From: Laccaria trichodermophora
Lineage: Eukaryota > Basidiomycota > Agaricomycetes > Agaricales > Hydnangiaceae
Length of the DNA: 64,000 bases
Reading direction: 5' to 3'
Assembly: GCA_018417955.1 (NCBI GenBank)
Contig: JACTVC010000012.1
Span: 62,001 to 126,000, forward strand
The position numbers and the translations under genes are program-made. This document shows, in pieces, positions 1-11,906 of the stretch. The stretch's first letter is position 1, and each line of letters opens with the position of its first letter. The notes under the pieces are model-generated. The model was not told the DNA's origin. It made no database searches and saw only the letters and a list, made by a program, of their open reading frames with translations.

Positions 1-1340
1 ATCCTCTTCAATTTCACAAACCCTCTCGTCCGCGCTGCTTAAGACCACAGGTGAAGTCGTAGTATTGATCGGGGGGACCGTGAACGCGAACGATGGGAAG
101 GTTCTAGTCGCAAACGTCAGTCAAATCCTTCACAAACGAGCACTGTATTGACTTACCAGCTTTGAAGCCAAAACCCGGCAGCTTCGTTGCAATTGATGCC
201 CCAACCCGCCCTTAAGTTCAAAGCAAATGCCCATGTCCTTTGCACAGCGTCTTCGTCTTGTACGCTGTCCAAACCTCGGAGTACTGTTCTTTCGGACGCT
301 CTACTCACGAGCGTAAGTCGTCCCTCCCCCCATAAACGTCATTTCGTCGGTGTTGCAGTGTAAGGGAATCGTGGTGACTTGTTTAGAAAGATAGGTGAGC
401 GGCAACGATGCCTATGGAGCTGTAGATGAACTTACCCGATCGACGTATCATCCATCCTTTACTAGGCACTTGTCACTCTTTCAAATCCATGTCACTCGCC
501 ACCGCTTGCCAAAGTCGTCACCATCCCCCTCGTTAGTCTGACTGGCGCGATGTTGTTGGATGTAATCAGTATGCGCGTCGCCGTCCTGGACTATGAGTCC
601 TCGCTGTCCAAACCACGGAGTAGTGTCGTTTCGGGCGCCCTGCGCACGAACACCCTCTCCCACGAACGTTATTTCGTCGGCGTAGACGTCCTTTCTTGTA
701 GTCTAAGGGGATTGTGGTGACTTGGTTAGACACCTAGGTGAGCGGCAACAACGTCTACGGAGTTGTGTATGACTTACTCGATGTCAGTCGTCTGAAATCG
801 ACGCCATCGCCCTCGCTCGCCATCCCTCGCTAAACCGTCGTCCCCACCCGTTGGTCTGTCCGGCGCGACGTTATTGTCATGGCGAGGGTATTGATATCCA
901 TGTTGTACGTGAAAGACAGTGTTTTTCTGTAGAAATAGGTCGTTGTGTAAGGAGTTGCTTGGCATTAAAACCCACGTAGCTTACCATTCACACCCATCGT
1001 CGTCGTTGCCCTGAACACTCTGAATGCCCGACTTGTCATGTTGAAAATGCCATGGAAGGTCGTGTTGTCGTCGTTGTAGCTGATGATGGTAAGTGGTCGA
1101 AGGAGGTGAATGCGAGTGAGCAAGTCGTAGATAAGCACGTTTCAAACGGAATGAGAACGACGCTGGGAATCCGTTGGACGGATTCGGCGGTGTTGGTGAA
1201 TACGGGGTATACGGTGCACCTGGTGCGATATCATTGGTGGGAGCGAAATGTAGTGTGAACGTGATGGGCAGAGCAGACTTGCAGTACGCGACGCACGCGT
1301 AATCTGGGTCTGAAATCTTAACTCCTCATGCACATGTATG
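1..1340. repeat. Dispersed repeat family R, copy 1 (runs off left edge)
   Basis: No convincing protein-coding gene is seen. The sequence matches, block by block, 10.49-11.9 kb and, more distantly, 55.6-56.9 kb. Shared landmarks are a GAGACCACAGG-like block near 45, GTACGTCAAAT/GTCAGTCAAAT-like blocks, CGTAAGTCGTC, TTGGTCTGWCBGGCGCGA, and CATCGTCGTCGTTGCCCTGAA near 990. Blocks alternate with GTAAG- and CTTACC-like strings, so a decayed, intron-rich gene family or a transposon remnant is possible. It lies directly upstream of METTL16 copy 1, just as its sister does upstream of copy 2. Confidence 0.7.
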
Positions 1341-1362
1341 ATATGACTTACCGCACTTCTTG

Positions 1363-3242
1363 ATGCATCCTCGCAATCCATATAGGAACCCCCCAGATTT
1401 CTACCAGTTGGCAGCAGACTATCCTCCTCTCTTAAAACAGTGAGTTTGCTTGACCAGTGTTCAAGGGACTGTGCATTCAACCACAACAAGTCTCATAACC
1501 GATTCTGCCCGTCGTCAAGCGACTATTGATTTTCATAATGACGAAGCTCAAAGGTATGATTATCCAAGCTTGTGTCTCGCTTCTTCAACAATCTAAATTC
1601 TTGGACATTGATACAGGCAACTAACCCAAGCCATTCTACATCGCGATTTCGGACTTTCTATCAGCCTCTCAAAACACCGTTTATGTCCTCCTGTATGTTG
1701 AGCTCTTAATGCTGAACAAGGTAGCTGATTAGGATGCAATTTTAGGTTCCCAACAGGTCAATCTATTGTTCTTTTCCTTTTCTCTGATTTATGCGACTGC
1801 AGATTGAATTATGTGCTATGGATCCAGGATATCATGCACGCACATCGCTATCTCCTATCTAGCCCAAGTCATGTTATTCGAGGTGTTGACGTGTAAGCCA
1901 CAATCTCTTTCTTTCCTCGCAAATAAGTCACTGTGCATCTCAGTGGCACCGGAGCATCTGCTATTTATCCGTTATTGGCGTGCAAGCTAGAGCCAACTTG
2001 GGAATTTGTTGCGACAGGTATATTCGGTTTAAATATAGCCTACTACCTATAATTTATGGGACAGAGATCGACGACACATCCCACACCTACGCGAAATCAA
2101 ACATCAAATTGGCTGGCTTGGAAGAACGTGTTTTGATCATGAAAGCGTCTCTAGACAAACCCTTGCTCTTCCCTTTGGACGATTGGCAATCAAAGTAGGT
2201 CACGAATGCGATCTGCACATCCCATTACTTATCGTTATGAGAAGGGATTTCGATTTCATCATGTGTAACCCCCCATTTTACAGCAGCGAAGAAGAAGTGA
2301 AAGAGTCGGCAGGTCTCAAGGAGCTCCGTCCCAATGCTGTGCGTTGCTTATTTTGTTGGAGGAATGTTCAAAACTCATGTAATCTGGAGGTGTGTACTGG
2401 TGCTCCTGTTGAGATGATTTACACTGCAGGAGGGGAGGCCGGCTTCATCGGGACGATGGTACGAGAGAGCCTAGCGTCTAAGGAGCGCTGCAAGTGAGAT
2501 TTTCTGCTGCGATGAGATCCCGCTCGCTTACGAAACTGGAAGGTGGTATACATCGATGCTTGGGAAGCTTTCTTCTGTCGTGGAGATTTTGGAACTCTTT
2601 GAAAAGCACAAGGTCAGATTCCCCGTTGCGATTCCACATCTTCAATCAACTTCACCCACATCTTCAGATACTTAACTACGCCGTGACCGAGTTTGTTCAA
2701 GGTCAAACGCGGCGTTGGGCAGTAGCATGGTCATTTTCTGATAGTCGTCTACCAGACGTGAGTTGCATTTACGAGACAACCATTTAGGCGATTGAACCTC
2801 TATGTAGCCCGTTTCCCGCTTGCCACATATCCATCAAAATCATGCTTTATACCGTCTCCAACCTCAACGAAATACGCTCTCCAAATCCCTCCTTCCTTCA
2901 ATTTCGCCCCAACGTATGGTGGACCGCCTCAGATACATTCTTCATTCCATCAGGGAAGTCAAAATAGAGGAGACGCACGATACGTCAAGCGCCTTCCTCA
3001 TTAGATCCGCAGAAGACACGTGGTCCCGCAAAGCACGTCGGGGCCAGCTTGCGACATTACCTCCTTTTCACGACCAATCTCCACCGAGCTTGGTTTGTAG
3101 CGTTGGCATTCGCTGTTCATCTGAGAAATCTGAACTCTCACTTGAATTTCAATGGATCGTTGGCAGGGACCGAAAGCTGTTCGAAAGTTTCGTTAGCCAT
3201 ATTGGGAGAAAGGTGGCAGCCACAACCCAGAGTCAGGATTAG
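1363..3242 (+). CDS. METTL16: METTL16-type U6/RNA adenine-N6 methyltransferase, copy 1 (intact)
   Basis: Proposed model of 12 exons: 1363-1439, 1491-1553, 1617-1692, 1746-1756, 1803-1892, 1944-2017, 2065-2194, 2242-2338, 2390-2493, 2543-2612, 2668-2757, 2808-3242. It gives 438 residues with frame preserved at every junction. The start MHPRNPY is followed by PPDF, as in METTL16. The SAM-binding GTGAS motif is at about residues 107-111 and the catalytic NPPFY at 183-187, followed by a TGAPVEM/GGE segment and a [13 protein letters not shown] block. The family methylates adenosine-N6 in U6 snRNA (and MAT2A hairpins in animals) using SAM. Exon 4 is only 11 nt. The C-terminal region after about 295 keeps a TWSRKARR motif. 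No disabling mutation is visible. Spliced boundaries are inferred, not tested. Confidence 0.87.
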
Positions 3243-4130
3243 TCCGGCTTGATTGTAATCTTGAGTTAATCTTTGCAAGGCAATTCTCGGTTACATCCAT
3301 TGAACGAATAGCATTGCAGAAACGTAAGCAAAAAACAGTGGCAAACACAAAAAAAACGCCTTCTTTGCAGCATTTCACCCTCCTTTTTTTAATATAGGAT
3401 CATACGTTCACCTCCCCGCGGGGACACTCATATAATCAAAAAAAAATCTCCGGTGATCTCGCATGAGACCACGGCAGAGAAAATGGGTTAGTCAGGCAAT
3501 GAACACCTTTTTGTCACAACATAATCCGCCCCGATGGCGCAGAATTGACGAGGAACCCAGTCTATGCGAAGAGCTACGAAAAGCACATAAGTTGAAATAC
3601 ACCCCAGAAAGTGACGTCAACTTACACATTAAAGGCACAGGCAAATGTAGAAACGGACAATGTGAATCTTTGCATAATTCGGTCAGGGGGTGTGAAGCGT
3701 CAATTGACACCTCATCGGTGACGTGGAGATTGGGCACATGGGGATAGGCGAGGTGCAAAAAGTTGAGACTACAAAGTCAAACTTCGAAACGGACGGCGTC
3801 GAAACGGACAATGTGAAATCTAACATGAAGAATCAGTATACAAGTCGTGCAGCGGACAAAGCAAGACATAATAGACTTACCAGCAAGCAGATGACGAAGA
3901 AAGGTGGAAGATGTGCAACAGCCTTGCGCCGAGCATGAACTATGGAGGCAGGAAGATAAACAGATTAGTAAACAAAACAAGGAATGGCCTGGGATAAATA
4001 AGACCATACCTATTTCAGGAACACGACACGTTCTGCACAAGATAGCGATCGGCGGATGTCGAGAAATCGAATCAAAGACGTTAGGAGAGGGAGCAATAAA
4101 TTATGAAAAGGGAGGAGAGTAGAAGTACAT
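3243..4130. other. Intergenic stretch, no gene recognised
   Basis: Homology with the second METTL16 copy ends at about 3275, roughly 30 bp after the stop codon. The rest is A-rich with only short open frames and none resembles a known family. It leads into the repeat array starting near 4.15 kb. Confidence 0.5.
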
Positions 4131-4145
4131 CCACGTCGACCATCG

Positions 4146-4975
4146 TCGCGTTGCGACAAGAGGGCATTCTGCGGAACACGATAGATGGTGTCGGGACAAC
4201 TGAGGACGGTGGTGTTCACGCAATATGACTACAATGGTATGAGCCATAAATTCTAAAAAAGGAACTGAGTGGAAGTACATCAACGTTAACCATAGAGGAC
4301 CAACCTGACGTCGCGATGAGAGGGTGTTTTGCAGAACGCGATATATAGTGTCGGGACAATTGAGGATAGACCTGGATGCTGAGAATACGTCATAACACCT
4401 GGCATCGCGATGAGAGGGCGCTTTGCAGAACGCGATATATGGTGTCGGTGATGTTCATGTGATATGACATAAAGGTACAAGCCATAAATTCTGAAAAGGA
4501 ATTGAGTGGAAGTACATCAACATTAACCATTGAGGACTTACCTGGCGTCGCGATGAGAGGGCATTTTGCAGAACATGATATATGGTGTTGGGACAATGGA
4601 GAATGGGCCTGGATGGTGATGTACACGCCACGCAATAGTACCTGCCGTCGTGACGAGAGGGCGTTTTGCGGAACGCGATATATGGTGTAGGGACAATTGA
4701 GGAGGGTGATGTTCACGTGATGACATAAAGGTACGAGCCATAAATTCTGAAAAGGAATTGAGTAAAGGAGAATCAACATTAACCATAGAGGGCTTACCTG
4801 GCGTCGCGACGAGAGGGCATTTTGCGGAACACGATATATGGTGTTGACAATTGAAAATGGACCTGGATGGTGATGTACATGCCACGCAATAGCACCTGGC
4901 GTCGCGACGAGAGGGCCTTTTGCGGAACGTGATATATGGTGTCAGGACAATCGAGGATGGACCTGGATGTGTAGA
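4146..4975. repeat. Minisatellite-like composite tandem array, about 7 units
   Basis: A block of about 57 bp (CGACGAGAGGGC ... GCGGAACRCGATATATGGTGT ... GGGACAATTGAGGA) recurs near 4151, 4311, 4402, 4547, 4645, 4803 and 4901. Between copies two linker types alternate. One contains GAGCCATAAATTCTGAAAAGGA (near 4240, 4485, 4735). The other is CCTGGATGGTGATGTACA-like (near 4370, 4610, 4865). The array is therefore a higher-order composite, not a simple repeat. All units are in the same orientation. No open frame spans it. Confidence 0.85.
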
Positions 4976-7620
4976 GCGATGAGGATGTGTGTCGATGCTA
5001 GAAGCAAAGGTAAGTCGTCATCATGAGCAAACAGGACATCTATCAACAGAAGAGAATGAAGTAGTGATTTCCGGAACACGAAAAATCGGGTTGACATCAC
5101 CAAAGAATGATTGGCTAAAATGAAATCCATGGGTAATGTGTCGTAGAGCAGCGAGAATATCTGTTCCTGCTGGAACCACAGCTGAGTGTCATGCAGGAGC
5201 AGAGAAAGCATCTATCAACAAACCTTGGAAAGATTCACAGCAATGAGATAGTGTTCCATAGTGCAGAAAGTTGAGTCAAGACCGTGAGTCCTGGCTGTCC
5301 TGCTGCCACATAGCTTTCCCCAGATAGCAAAAAACTGATTTTGGATGAGAGGAAGGCACAGGGATGTGGAATGTGTCAGAAAGAGACGAGACGGGCACAT
5401 ATGAGTGTTTTGGATATGTGGACAACGAGACAACTGATGTTTGGATTGCACGCGATGAGAGCGATGTGCAGTGTCATTTTCCGGATTGTAAAATATCGAA
5501 GTCACATCTTGGAATAGCCTGTGAGTCAGGTAAAGTTACTAAACACATGAAAAACAACTCACCGAACCATCCGAAAGCCTGAAAAATGAAAGGCAACATC
5601 AGGGCAACACATCACACATCCTACAATGATCTATTAGTCATCGTCCTTGAAGCCAAACAAAGATCGACTCACCACGACAACTATAACATTTAAAACAGTG
5701 AATGTGAGTGCATTGAACAATGTACCGATGCATGAATGACTGACTGACCAAGGGGAGGTATGACTGAAGGAGTCCGAAGGACGGCAACATATGGGCATAA
5801 AGAAGGCATAGGGGAGAGGTGTGTCGCAGTTGAATTCCCAAAGCTCTTATACCCTCCAGGTGCCAAGGAAATTCAACAAAGAGCTTGTGAGAGCAAGATA
5901 CCCTGCATCAATTACGAACACACTGGCAACCACTAGCAACATCCATCCAGACATGAACATACCACGGTCCACAGGGAACTCATTGTAACCTGAGATCTAT
6001 CTATGGCCGAAACCCTAACGACTTCCACCCTTAATTTTCACATTTCTCAGACTCTTAACATAAGTAAATTTCTGTGATTCAAACATTCAGAAAGATAATT
6101 CTTGTAGTAACAGAACACCAAGGAATATCCTTCTGAATATTTGACTCACAGGCAGCTAAGGAAATCCAAATGAAGGGACATACAAAAATAACCCAGACCC
6201 GGTTGTTAACGGAACCTGTGCCGAAGTGGTGCCAAGAAACTAAGTTGTTAGTTCCTTTGAGAATAGTGTGATGAATTTTCCAGGAACACCCAGTTGAATG
6301 GAAAATTACGCGATGCGCAAACAAATTTGCGTGCGGAATGCATTGCTGGCAGGGGAAATTTGGTATACCACTCACCAAATTCCCAGCCCCCATCTTTCCA
6401 GCATGCTCCCCTTAGACCTTCAACCTTCTGACTTTGAGACCGCCATCCAGATGCATGAGAGGGGACTTCTACACCAGGTGAGTGTTCTTGACACGAACAC
6501 AACTTTTTTTCAGACTTACCTTCTCCCTCACTATTTCCGTAGATCACCGTCACACTCCCTATCGCCATGTGACCTTGCCAACAATTTGTCGCACAAGTCC
6601 ATTTCCGATTCCTTGAATTCGACATTACTCACCATTTCTTAGATGGGCAGGGTGCCATTTCTTAAGGCTCCTGACGTGTCGTCAGTTGGGTGTGAGGAGG
6701 ATCTGCATCAGGTGCGTAATCCATTGTCAAATTGCATCCATGTTTTACTTACCTGGTCACCATGCCCTCAGACTCCTGATTCCGTGCCAGAATTTGCAGA
6801 TTAGAATTGTTGGCAAAGAGTTTCTTGAAATCTCACATCCATCCATGATCAATGAACATGGAGTGTTAGATTGGGTCTGGGGTGAGTATGTCTCATTGAG
6901 ACTTAAATCACTCTGACACTCACTCAGCTTCGTCACAGTCCAGATCCACGATTCAACACAGTCGCGATCAAGCGGTAAACCGACTCCATCTGAAAGGATT
7001 CTTTTTGGCATGTAAGTAACGGTATTCTCACAGAGTCCTTGCTTACAATTCAATACAGGAATTACACACCCTCGAGGAGCGGGAGAGAGAATGATGGTGG
7101 TGAGGAAGGAAACCATCTGCTTCGCGTTCCGATATCAATTTTTATGCGAGACATGCACAACAGTTAGAATGAGAATTTTTTATTAGCTAACTACGCTGCA
7201 TAAGCAACTCAGGCAGCACCATCATTGAGTAAACACAATGCACCACCCTCATACTTTGACGAATGCAATAAAGCAATTCATTAAACAACCGTACGAGCAA
7301 CCTGTATTTGGCATTTACATGTGTCAGTATATTTCCGCCTCCCTGTCTCAAGTTCAACATTTATTCTTCGAACATTTAAGAAGATATTTACATCATGTAG
7401 AATACGTATGTAGTTGTTTGAGATCCTCTAAAGTCATGGTGAGAGTAGAAATTTGCCAGCGGGAACATTGCATTATATGTGCGCTCAGTTAATAATTGGT
7501 ATGATATTCCGTTCATCCTTCATATTTGAAAAATATGTATTGGGATAGGCATACATTATACAGATGTACATGTTCAATAATCGAAGGTGCAGAGGATTGT
7601 CCGTGCGCGGGATATCTTTG
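4976..7620. other. Long stretch without a recognisable gene
   Basis: Only short open frames are present, and none shows domain motifs I recognise. Scattered GTGAG/GTAAG and CTTACC/CAG strings between about 6.3 and 7.1 kb could mark a decayed intron-containing gene, but I could not assemble a continuous protein on either strand. Confidence 0.4.
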
Positions 7621-7629
7621 ACGGTGTTC

Positions 7630-8440
7630 TGCTCCTCCTCCCTATCATCCGTTCACAAATACATCACGCTTGGAACTTCTCCTTGAAACAGATTGAATTA
7701 CGTGTCAGGGTCCTATTCGGATATTTTATCCGGTATCGAAGTGCCTGAATTTCCAGAGCTTTTCGCACTAGAAGATTGCCAGCGGGAATATGCGCGCAAC
7801 GCCGCTAAGCCCTTGCATTCCGTTTATTCCACTCACTCGAATAGCAATTTTTGGTAGCCTACGTGTATTCCCGTTGGTACTACATCGAACCAGCTGTACA
7901 ATTTATTTTGTGCACAAAAGTCTAGGAATGCCCGTTCATGTCTCCCCCTCCTCCTCCCCATCATCCGCGCAGAAATTGTCGCGCTTGGAATTTCCCCTTG
8001 AAACTGACAGGATTACGTGTCAGGGTCCTTTTCCAATGATATTCCGATTATTTTGTGCCTAGTAGTCCAGAACTTCCACCGCCAGAAGATTGTTGCTGGG
8101 GATCTGCGCATTTTTGTGCAATTCCACGATCTCACATCCCTCATATCCCAATTGTGCAAGCTCTTTCATTCCTGAATGTACCCTTGTGGTAGGTGAGATA
8201 GACATAACTAGGGTTGTATTTTTTGCATTGAGAAGTAAGAGCGACCACTCTGGTTGAGTCCTTCTCCTCCTCCCCATCTTCGCAGCCGCAATATACCGTG
8301 CTTGTAATTTCTCCGGATCCTTGAAAGTGACAGGCGTTGTCAGGGTCTCATTTGCGATATCCAATATGCTTGGGCTTGGCCTTCTGGACTTTCTGGTGCT
8401 GGAAGATAGGTAACGGGGATCTGCACACAAATTTTGTGTC
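7630..8440. repeat. Tandem array of three diverged ~315-bp units
   Basis: Units starting near 7635, 7950 and 8265 each contain, in order, CTCCTCC(C)CATC, CGCTTGGAAYTTC-like, TTGAAASTGACAG-like, GTGTCAGGGTCC-like, AGAAGATTG/GGAAGATAG and CAGCGGG/GGGGATCTGCGC. Read on the minus strand, the third unit has an uninterrupted 123-residue frame (8059-8430) ending in a LLAVEVLDY-like tail. The equivalent tail of the middle unit is broken by stops. This suggests tandem copies of a decaying minus-strand coding sequence of unknown family. Confidence 0.6.
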
Positions 8441-8609
8441 TCTTTCCTCTCCCTTGGTTTTCCGTTTATTCCGCATGTATAATACTTTCATTATGTTCAT
8501 GATAGCTTCATTCAGGGTAAGATAATGAATATCTGCGTACGAATTCTTTCCGAATTGATAGCGCCGCAAGTAATTCATGGTCCCAGAGCTGTAATTTGTG
8601 TATATGCAT

Positions 8610-8684
8610 TCGATGTTTAAAGGATTGACAAAATACTCGACGTATCTTGGAAGGATCGACAAAGTACTCGACGTATCTATGAAG
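8610..8684. repeat. Short direct repeat (2 copies, ~31 bp)
   Basis: GACAAARTACTCGACGTATCT occurs twice in a row (about 8627-8648 and 8658-8678), directly left of the Tc1-type MITE. Confidence 0.75.
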
Positions 8685-8686
8685 TA

Positions 8687-9190
8687 CAGCCGTTTGCATA
8701 ATTCCGTGAACACCGAAAATTCTTTTTCCGGGCGTGACGTGACTAGTCACCTGACTAAGCACAGCTTTCCCTTGCTCTTTTCAAAAGTTCAGACGGTCCT
8801 GCGCCTCGTTCTTTCGCGTCTCGACAGGCGGAAATGTATTAAAAATATCCCTCCTCAATGATGGAAGGCATACTGGTTCTTTTGTCAAAGGATTAGTTAT
8901 ATTTTACCATGTTCTCAGCCTTTGTGTATGACTTTTCAAACAAGCCTGATAAAACAGTGGGCCAGGTTGGGGCCAGGTCTTTACTTAACCCCTCTCCAAT
9001 GCACTAAGCCACCATAAGTCTGTGGCTCCAGATCGTCAGGTAGCGAAGGTGTCATGAATGTAACTCTTCACTTCATTTTGAGCCATTGGCACAGTTATCG
9101 GAACGCGGGAAAATGACTTTTTTGGGCAGGTAAGTCACGTCACGCCCAAAAAAAGAAATTTCGGTGTTCACGGAATTATGCAAACGGCTG
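8687..9190. mobile_element. Tc1/mariner-type MITE, 504 bp, TA target duplication
   Basis: The left end is CAGCCGTTTGCATAATTCCG and the right end is its reverse complement. The inverted match is perfect for about 30 bp and continues with a few mismatches to about 50 bp (GGGCGTGACGTGACT on both sides). Each end is flanked by TA (8685-8686 and 9191-9192), the hallmark of Tc1/mariner/IS630 insertion. The 500-bp interior holds no transposase, so mobility would depend on a helper elsewhere in the genome. Confidence 0.88.
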
Positions 9191-9356
9191 TAAAATGGAC
9201 AGTAAAACGGAGAATTAGTTCCACGGATTAAGATACAGGCCAGAAACTACCAGGACCATTCCTCCGCGTCGAGTTCCTAGATTTGTGAACCCTGAAAAAT
9301 GTTTGTTGATGTCGCGTAACCACAACGGTCACGCGTACGTACTCTCGGCTATTTTT

Positions 9357-11900
9357 CTGAGTGTATAAAAGGGCTGGGTTAGCTCTGTTTTCGATAGGAT
9401 TCAATCCCGCCGCCTACCTTACTGTTCCCTCCTCCTCCTCCTCCCCTTCCCTCTCGACACCAACACCTTTCACCCCATCTTGCTTGTCGTCATCGCCCTT
9501 GGTAAGCCCTTCCATTCACAATGCGACTCGTTGGCGCTGACTGTCCGTCACGGTCATTGAAGTCGTCGGCGATGCCGTCTACAGTGAGTCCCCCCCTCTG
9601 CTTCACCTCCCCGCTTTGCTGATCTTCTGGCTCGTCGTTTTAAGACTCATTCCCAGTTCGTTGGCGCTCACTGTCCTCCGCAGCCGTTAAAGTCGTCTGC
9701 GATGCCGCACATGGTGAGTCCCCCTCTGCTTCACCTCCCTGCGTTGCTGATATCGTTTCAAGACATTATGGGGTGTTCTAAATATCATGTCAGTGTCGTC
9801 GTTCAACCCGCACATCAACGAAGGTAACTTACTCGATGTTTCTAGATGCGAGGGAGTAACTTCTTCGTCAACGTATGCGTCCACAGGGCATTTTGAAGTG
9901 CGAGAGGCGTGAAGGAGTTCTTCTAGTCCGTTGATGTAAGTGCCCCCCCTCTTCTCCACCTCCCCGTCTTGTTGATATGCTTGCTCGTCCTTTCAAGACT
10001 CCTTCTCAACATCAGGTCAGTGTCGTCGTTGAACCCGCACATCAACGAAGGTAACTTACTGGATGCTTTTAGATGAATGCGAGGGAGTGGAATCTTCGTT
10101 AGTGTATGCGTCCACGCTGAAGGTACGTCAGTTGCGATTACTGTGTTTGCGAACAGCTGCTTACCCTGTAACCGTAAGCGCCCACTGTCGATGTTCTTCG
10201 CCCGTCAACATTCACCCCGACCACGACACCATGCCTACTGTCCTCATCAACTCCATCAACCCTTTCGTCCGTAACGTTTGAGACCACAGGCAAAGTCGTA
10301 GTGTTAACCGGGGAGAACGTGAATGCGAAAGTTGGGGAGGTTCTGCGGCGACGGTATGTCAAATCCTTCACAAATGAGCACTGCATTGACTTACCAGAGT
10401 CGTAGCCAAAGCCCAGCAGCTTCGTTGCGATTGACGCGCCGTCCCGCTGCTCAACCACTTTGAACCAGCCCTTTCCAATGCCATTGCCCACGTCCTCGTC
10501 CACGCCACTTGAGACCACAGGCAAAGTCATAGTATTGACTGGGTGGGACCGTGTACTATAAGGTTGGGGAGGTTCTGGCTGAGACCGTACGTCAAATTCT
10601 TCACGAACGATTAATCCATTTACTTGCCAGCCTTGAAGCCAAAGCCCGGCGGCTTCGTTGCAATCGACGCGCCGTCCTACTGCCCAACCGCTTTGAATCC
10701 ATCGTCACGCCCCGATGCCCACGTCCACGCATGCCTCATCGTCATCCCGTACGCCGTCCAAACCCCGAGTAGTGTCGTTGGACGTGCTAACCACGAGCGT
10801 ATGTCGTCCGTCCCGCATAAACGTTATATCGTGGGCATAGAAGTTGTCTCTTGCGGTCTAGAGGGTCGTCGTGAGTCGTTTCTTGTGGTCTAGGGGAGTC
10901 GTCGTGAGTCGTGACTTGTTTGGAAAGCTAGGTGAGCGGCGACGATGCCTATGGAGCTGTAGACGACTTACCCGATTGACGTGTCATCCATCCTTTACTA
11001 GGCACTCGTAGTCATCGCCCTCACTCACCACCGCTTGCCAAGCCGTCGTCACCATCCCCCCCTCATTGGTCTGACTGGCGCGATGTTGGATGTAATCGGT
11101 ATGCGCGTCGCCGTCCTGGACTATGAGTCCTTGCTGTCCAAACCACGGAGTAGTGTCGTTTCGGGCGCCATGCGCACGAACGTAAGTCGTCCCTCTCCCA
11201 CCAATGTTATTTCGTCGGCATAGACGTCGTTTCTTGCAATCTAGGGGGATTGTGGTGACTTGGTTAGACGCCTAGGTGAGCGGCAACAACTTCTACGGAG
11301 TTGTGGATGATTTACTTGATGTCAGTCGTCTGAAATCGACGCCATCGCCGCCGTTCGCCATCCCTCGCTAAACTGTCGTCCCCACCCGTTGGTCTGTCCG
11401 GCGCGACGTTGTTGTCATGGCGAGGGTATTGATATCCATGTTGTACGTGAAAGACAGTGTTTCTCTGTAGAAATAGGTCGTTGTATAAGAAGTTGCTTGG
11501 CATTAAAAACATAGCTTACCATTCACACCCATCGTCGTCGTTGCCCTGAACACTCTGAATGCCCGACTTGTCATGTTGAAAATGCCGTGGAAGGTCGTGT
11601 TGTCGTCGTTGTAGGTGATGATGGTAAGTGGAAAGACTCAGTGAGGAACGCCTGCAACTGTGGTCGAAGGAGGTGAACGTGAGTGAGCAAGTCGTAGATA
11701 AGCACGTTTCAAACGGAATGAGAACGACGCTGGGAATCCGTTTTGGCGTTGGACGGATTCGGCAGTGTTGGTGAATACGGTGGGTATGGTGTGGTGCGAT
11801 ATCGACGCGTGAACGTGGTGAGCAGAGCAGACTTGCAGTACACGATGCACGCGCAATCTGGGTCTGAAATCTCTCATCACCATGACATGACTGACCGCCT
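9357..11900. repeat. Dispersed repeat family R, copy 2, with a promoter-like head
   Basis: A TATAAAAGGGC box lies at about 9363. A C/T-rich tract (CCTCCTCCTCCTCC) follows at about 9427, then an ATG at about 9520 opening a short frame into a GTGAGT splice-donor-like site. Downstream, 9795-9895 and 10010-10110 are near-identical direct copies (GTCAGTGTCGTCGTT ... AACGAAGGTAACTTACT). The GAGACCACAGGCAAAGTC block also occurs twice (about 10281 and 10510). From about 10.49 kb to 11.9 kb it is collinear with window positions 1-1360. No protein family was recognised. Confidence 0.7.
9362..9369 (+). promoter_or_regulatory. TATA-box-like element of the R repeat
   Basis: TATAAAAG is followed about 65 bp later by a pyrimidine-rich tract and about 160 bp later by an ATG. 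This spacing resembles a basidiomycete RNA polymerase II promoter. It is inference from sequence only. Confidence 0.4.
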
Positions 11901-11906
11901 TTCTCC

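Noticed and set aside
4146..4975. A CRISPR-like repeat-spacer array
   Set aside because: Repeats are about 57 bp, degenerate, with recurring linkers instead of unique spacers, and the genome is eukaryotic with no cas genes.
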